This document shows positions 4,615 to 5,629 of a stretch of 5,629 bases of DNA, one piece after another. Origin of the DNA: Actinomycetota bacterium (GTDB lineage Bacteria > Actinomycetota > Thermoleophilia > Gaiellales > Gaiellaceae); the NCBI GenBank assembly GCA_005883245.1, contig VAXT01000120.1, forward strand, positions 1 through 5,629, read 5' to 3'. Each line of letters opens with the position of its first letter. Positions within the stretch are counted from its first letter, which is position 1. Below the pieces are notes generated by a model. That model saw only the letters and a program-made list of their open reading frames with translations. It made no database searches and had not been told where the DNA came from. The position numbers were made by a program, and so were the translations under genes.

Positions 4615-5507
4615 CCGACCGCTGGGCTGCGTGGGTGCTCGAGCGGCGCTTCGGCGATCCCGGGGAAGCCGCACGCACGCTGGAGTCCCTCGCGCCGGTG
4701 CGCGAGCGCGTGCTCGAGGGCGCCCAGATCGAAGGCGGCGACACGCTGCTCGACGTCGGTGCCGGCGACGGACTGATCGCGTTCGGCGCGCTCTCCATCA
4801 TTGGAGACGAGGGCAAGGTGATCTTCGCCGACGTCTCGCAGGAGCTCCTCGACGTCAGCCGAGAACTGGCCGGCGAGCTCGAGTCGCTCGACCGTTGCGA
4901 GTTCGTGCTCGCGCGCGCGGAAAATCTCAGTCCGCTCGCCGATGAGTCGGTCGACGTGGTGACGACCCGGTCGGTCGTGATCTACGTCGAGGACAAGCAG
5001 CGTGCGTTCGACGAATTCCACCGCGTGCTCAAACCCGGTGGGAGGCTTTCGATCTTCGAGCCGATCAACCGGTTTACGTTCCCCGAGCCTGAGGGTTACT
5101 TCGGCGGATTCGACCTGACGTCGGTCGCGCCGCTCGTCGACCGCGTCAAGGACACGTACGACCAGCTCGCCGGATCGGGTGAATCGACCCTCATCGACTT
5201 CGACGAGCGCGACCTCCTCGACTTCGCCGAGCGCGCCGGTTTCCGGAAGGTCGAGCTGACGTACGAGGCCAAGATCGAGCACGGCGGGGGCGCCCACTGG
5301 GGGAGCGAGCTCGGCTGGGAGACGTTCATCAGGATCGCGCCGAACCCGCTCGCACCGAGTCTCGCCGAGACGATCGACCAGGCGCTCACGCCCGAGGAGG
5401 CGGAGCGCTTCGTCGCTCATATGCGACCGCTCTTCGAGTCCAAGCAGGGAACGGCGCGGTCGGCCGTCGCCTATCTGCGGGCCGTCAAGTCGGCCGAGGG
5501 CGCGTAA
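4611..5507 (+). CDS. Class I SAM-dependent methyltransferase
   Basis: The 298-aa product is a Rossmann-fold methyltransferase that should transfer a methyl group from S-adenosylmethionine to a small molecule. Motif I is LLDVGAGDGLIAF (46-58), the acidic end of strand 2 is Asp74 in VIFADVSQE, the adenine region is around RAENLSPLADES (102-113), and the post-II segment VDVVTTRSVVIYVED (114-128) is followed by FHRVLKPGGRLSIFEPINR (136-154), the typical UbiE/Methyltransf_11-like order. The C-terminal 145 residues carry no recognised domain and may shape the substrate pocket. I chose ATG 4611, which overlaps the VOC stop as ATGA with GAGG 4 nt upstream. An in-frame ATG at 4530 would add 27 residues that merely overlap the VOC gene. 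Context suggests O- or C-methylation of a compound related to the VOC substrate, but this is inference. Confidence 0.92.
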   Translation: MTDRWAAWVLERRFGDPGEAARTLESLAPVRERVLEGAQIEGGDTLLDVGAGDGLIAFGALSIIGDEGKVIFADVSQELLDVSRELAGELESLDRCEFVLARAENLSPLADESVDVVTTRSVVIYVEDKQRAFDEFHRVLKPGGRLSIFEPINRFTFPEPEGYFGGFDLTSVAPLVDRVKDTYDQLAGSGESTLIDFDERDLLDFAERAGFRKVELTYEAKIEHGGGAHWGSELGWETFIRIAPNPLAPSLAETIDQALTPEEAERFVAHMRPLFESKQGTARSAVAYLRAVKSAEGA

Positions 5508-5629
5508 TGGCGAAGGGCTACGCCGAAGGCCCCGCTGCAGAGGAGGCCGAGCGCAGGCGCGACGAGCTCGAGCGGCGCGGGGCGAGCCGGAGCCGGTGCA
5601 GCGGCTCGCGGTCTACGGGTCGACCGAGG
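5507..5629 (+). CDS. Start of an unrecognised downstream ORF, apparently frameshifted, cut by the window edge
   Basis: An ATG at 5507 overlaps the last base of the methyltransferase stop (TAATG) and has GAGGG 6 nt upstream, so initiation looks real and coupled. The first residues read MAKGYAEGPAAEEAERRRDE and continue LERRG. After about 5580 the same frame turns into a serine/arginine-rich string typical of shadow sequence, while the frame starting at 5581 reads GEPEPVQRLAVYGSTE, which looks like normal protein. The switch falls at a run of four G (5579-5582), so one missing base there would join the two parts. The family is not recognised. Confidence 0.55.
   Translation, partial: MAKGYAEGPAAEEAERRRDELERRGASRSRCSGSRSTGRPR

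Noticed and set aside
3559..4674. Minus-strand frames of 371 and 206 codons (3559-4674 and 3518-4138)
   Set aside because: Both run antisense across marR and the VOC gene and read as serine/arginine-rich or repetitive shadow translations.
4506..5420. A 304-codon open frame on the minus strand
   Set aside because: It is antisense to the methyltransferase, whose SAM motifs are unambiguous; no recognisable domain in the antisense frame.

Overview
The window is about 5.6 kb of very GC-rich, gene-dense DNA. Stops are rare on the unused strands, so long antisense open frames occur. Genes are tightly packed, with GTG and ATG starts and ATGA/TAATG-type junctions. This fits a high-GC actinobacterium. 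My impression from the protein sequences is a Thermoleophilia/Gaiellales-like lineage, but I ran no search to test that.

Layout. Bases 2-364 (+) are the 3' end of an unrecognised protein. Its last 41 bp overlap, tail to tail, an ArsR-type winged-helix regulator (324-866, -). The next minus-strand genes, read right to left, form a probable operon: a possible 56-residue small ORF (3309-3479), an AlkA-like DNA-3-methyladenine glycosylase (2495-3379), proC (1661-2485) and a 6-phosphogluconolactonase-like gene (888-about 1562). ArsR follows 21 bp later, and an AT-rich palindrome sits at its start. The lactonase reading frame is intact and convincing but has no ATG, GTG or TTG start, and its phosphate-binding motif is altered.

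Divergently, 3581-5507 (+) is a compact operon: a MarR-family regulator, a CatE/glyoxalase-like VOC metalloenzyme (SD overlapping the marR stop) and a class I SAM-dependent methyltransferase (ATGA overlap). A further ORF starts at 5507 (TAATG overlap) and runs off the edge; its frame appears to shift near 5579-5582.

The roughly 200-bp divergent region between alkA and marR is the most informative non-coding stretch. It holds a perfect 14-bp palindrome (TCTTGACGTCAAGA) just before the marR ribosome binding site and two degraded copies further upstream. One degraded copy lies inside the small-ORF/alkA leader. The inferred picture is a MarR repressor that controls itself, the VOC enzyme and the methyltransferase, and perhaps the divergent repair operon. 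A ring-cleavage or glyoxalase-like enzyme beside a methyltransferase, under a cysteine-free MarR, suggests a response to aromatic or quinone-like compounds, but the substrate cannot be read from sequence. No rRNA, tRNA, CRISPR array, insertion sequence or clear terminator was seen.
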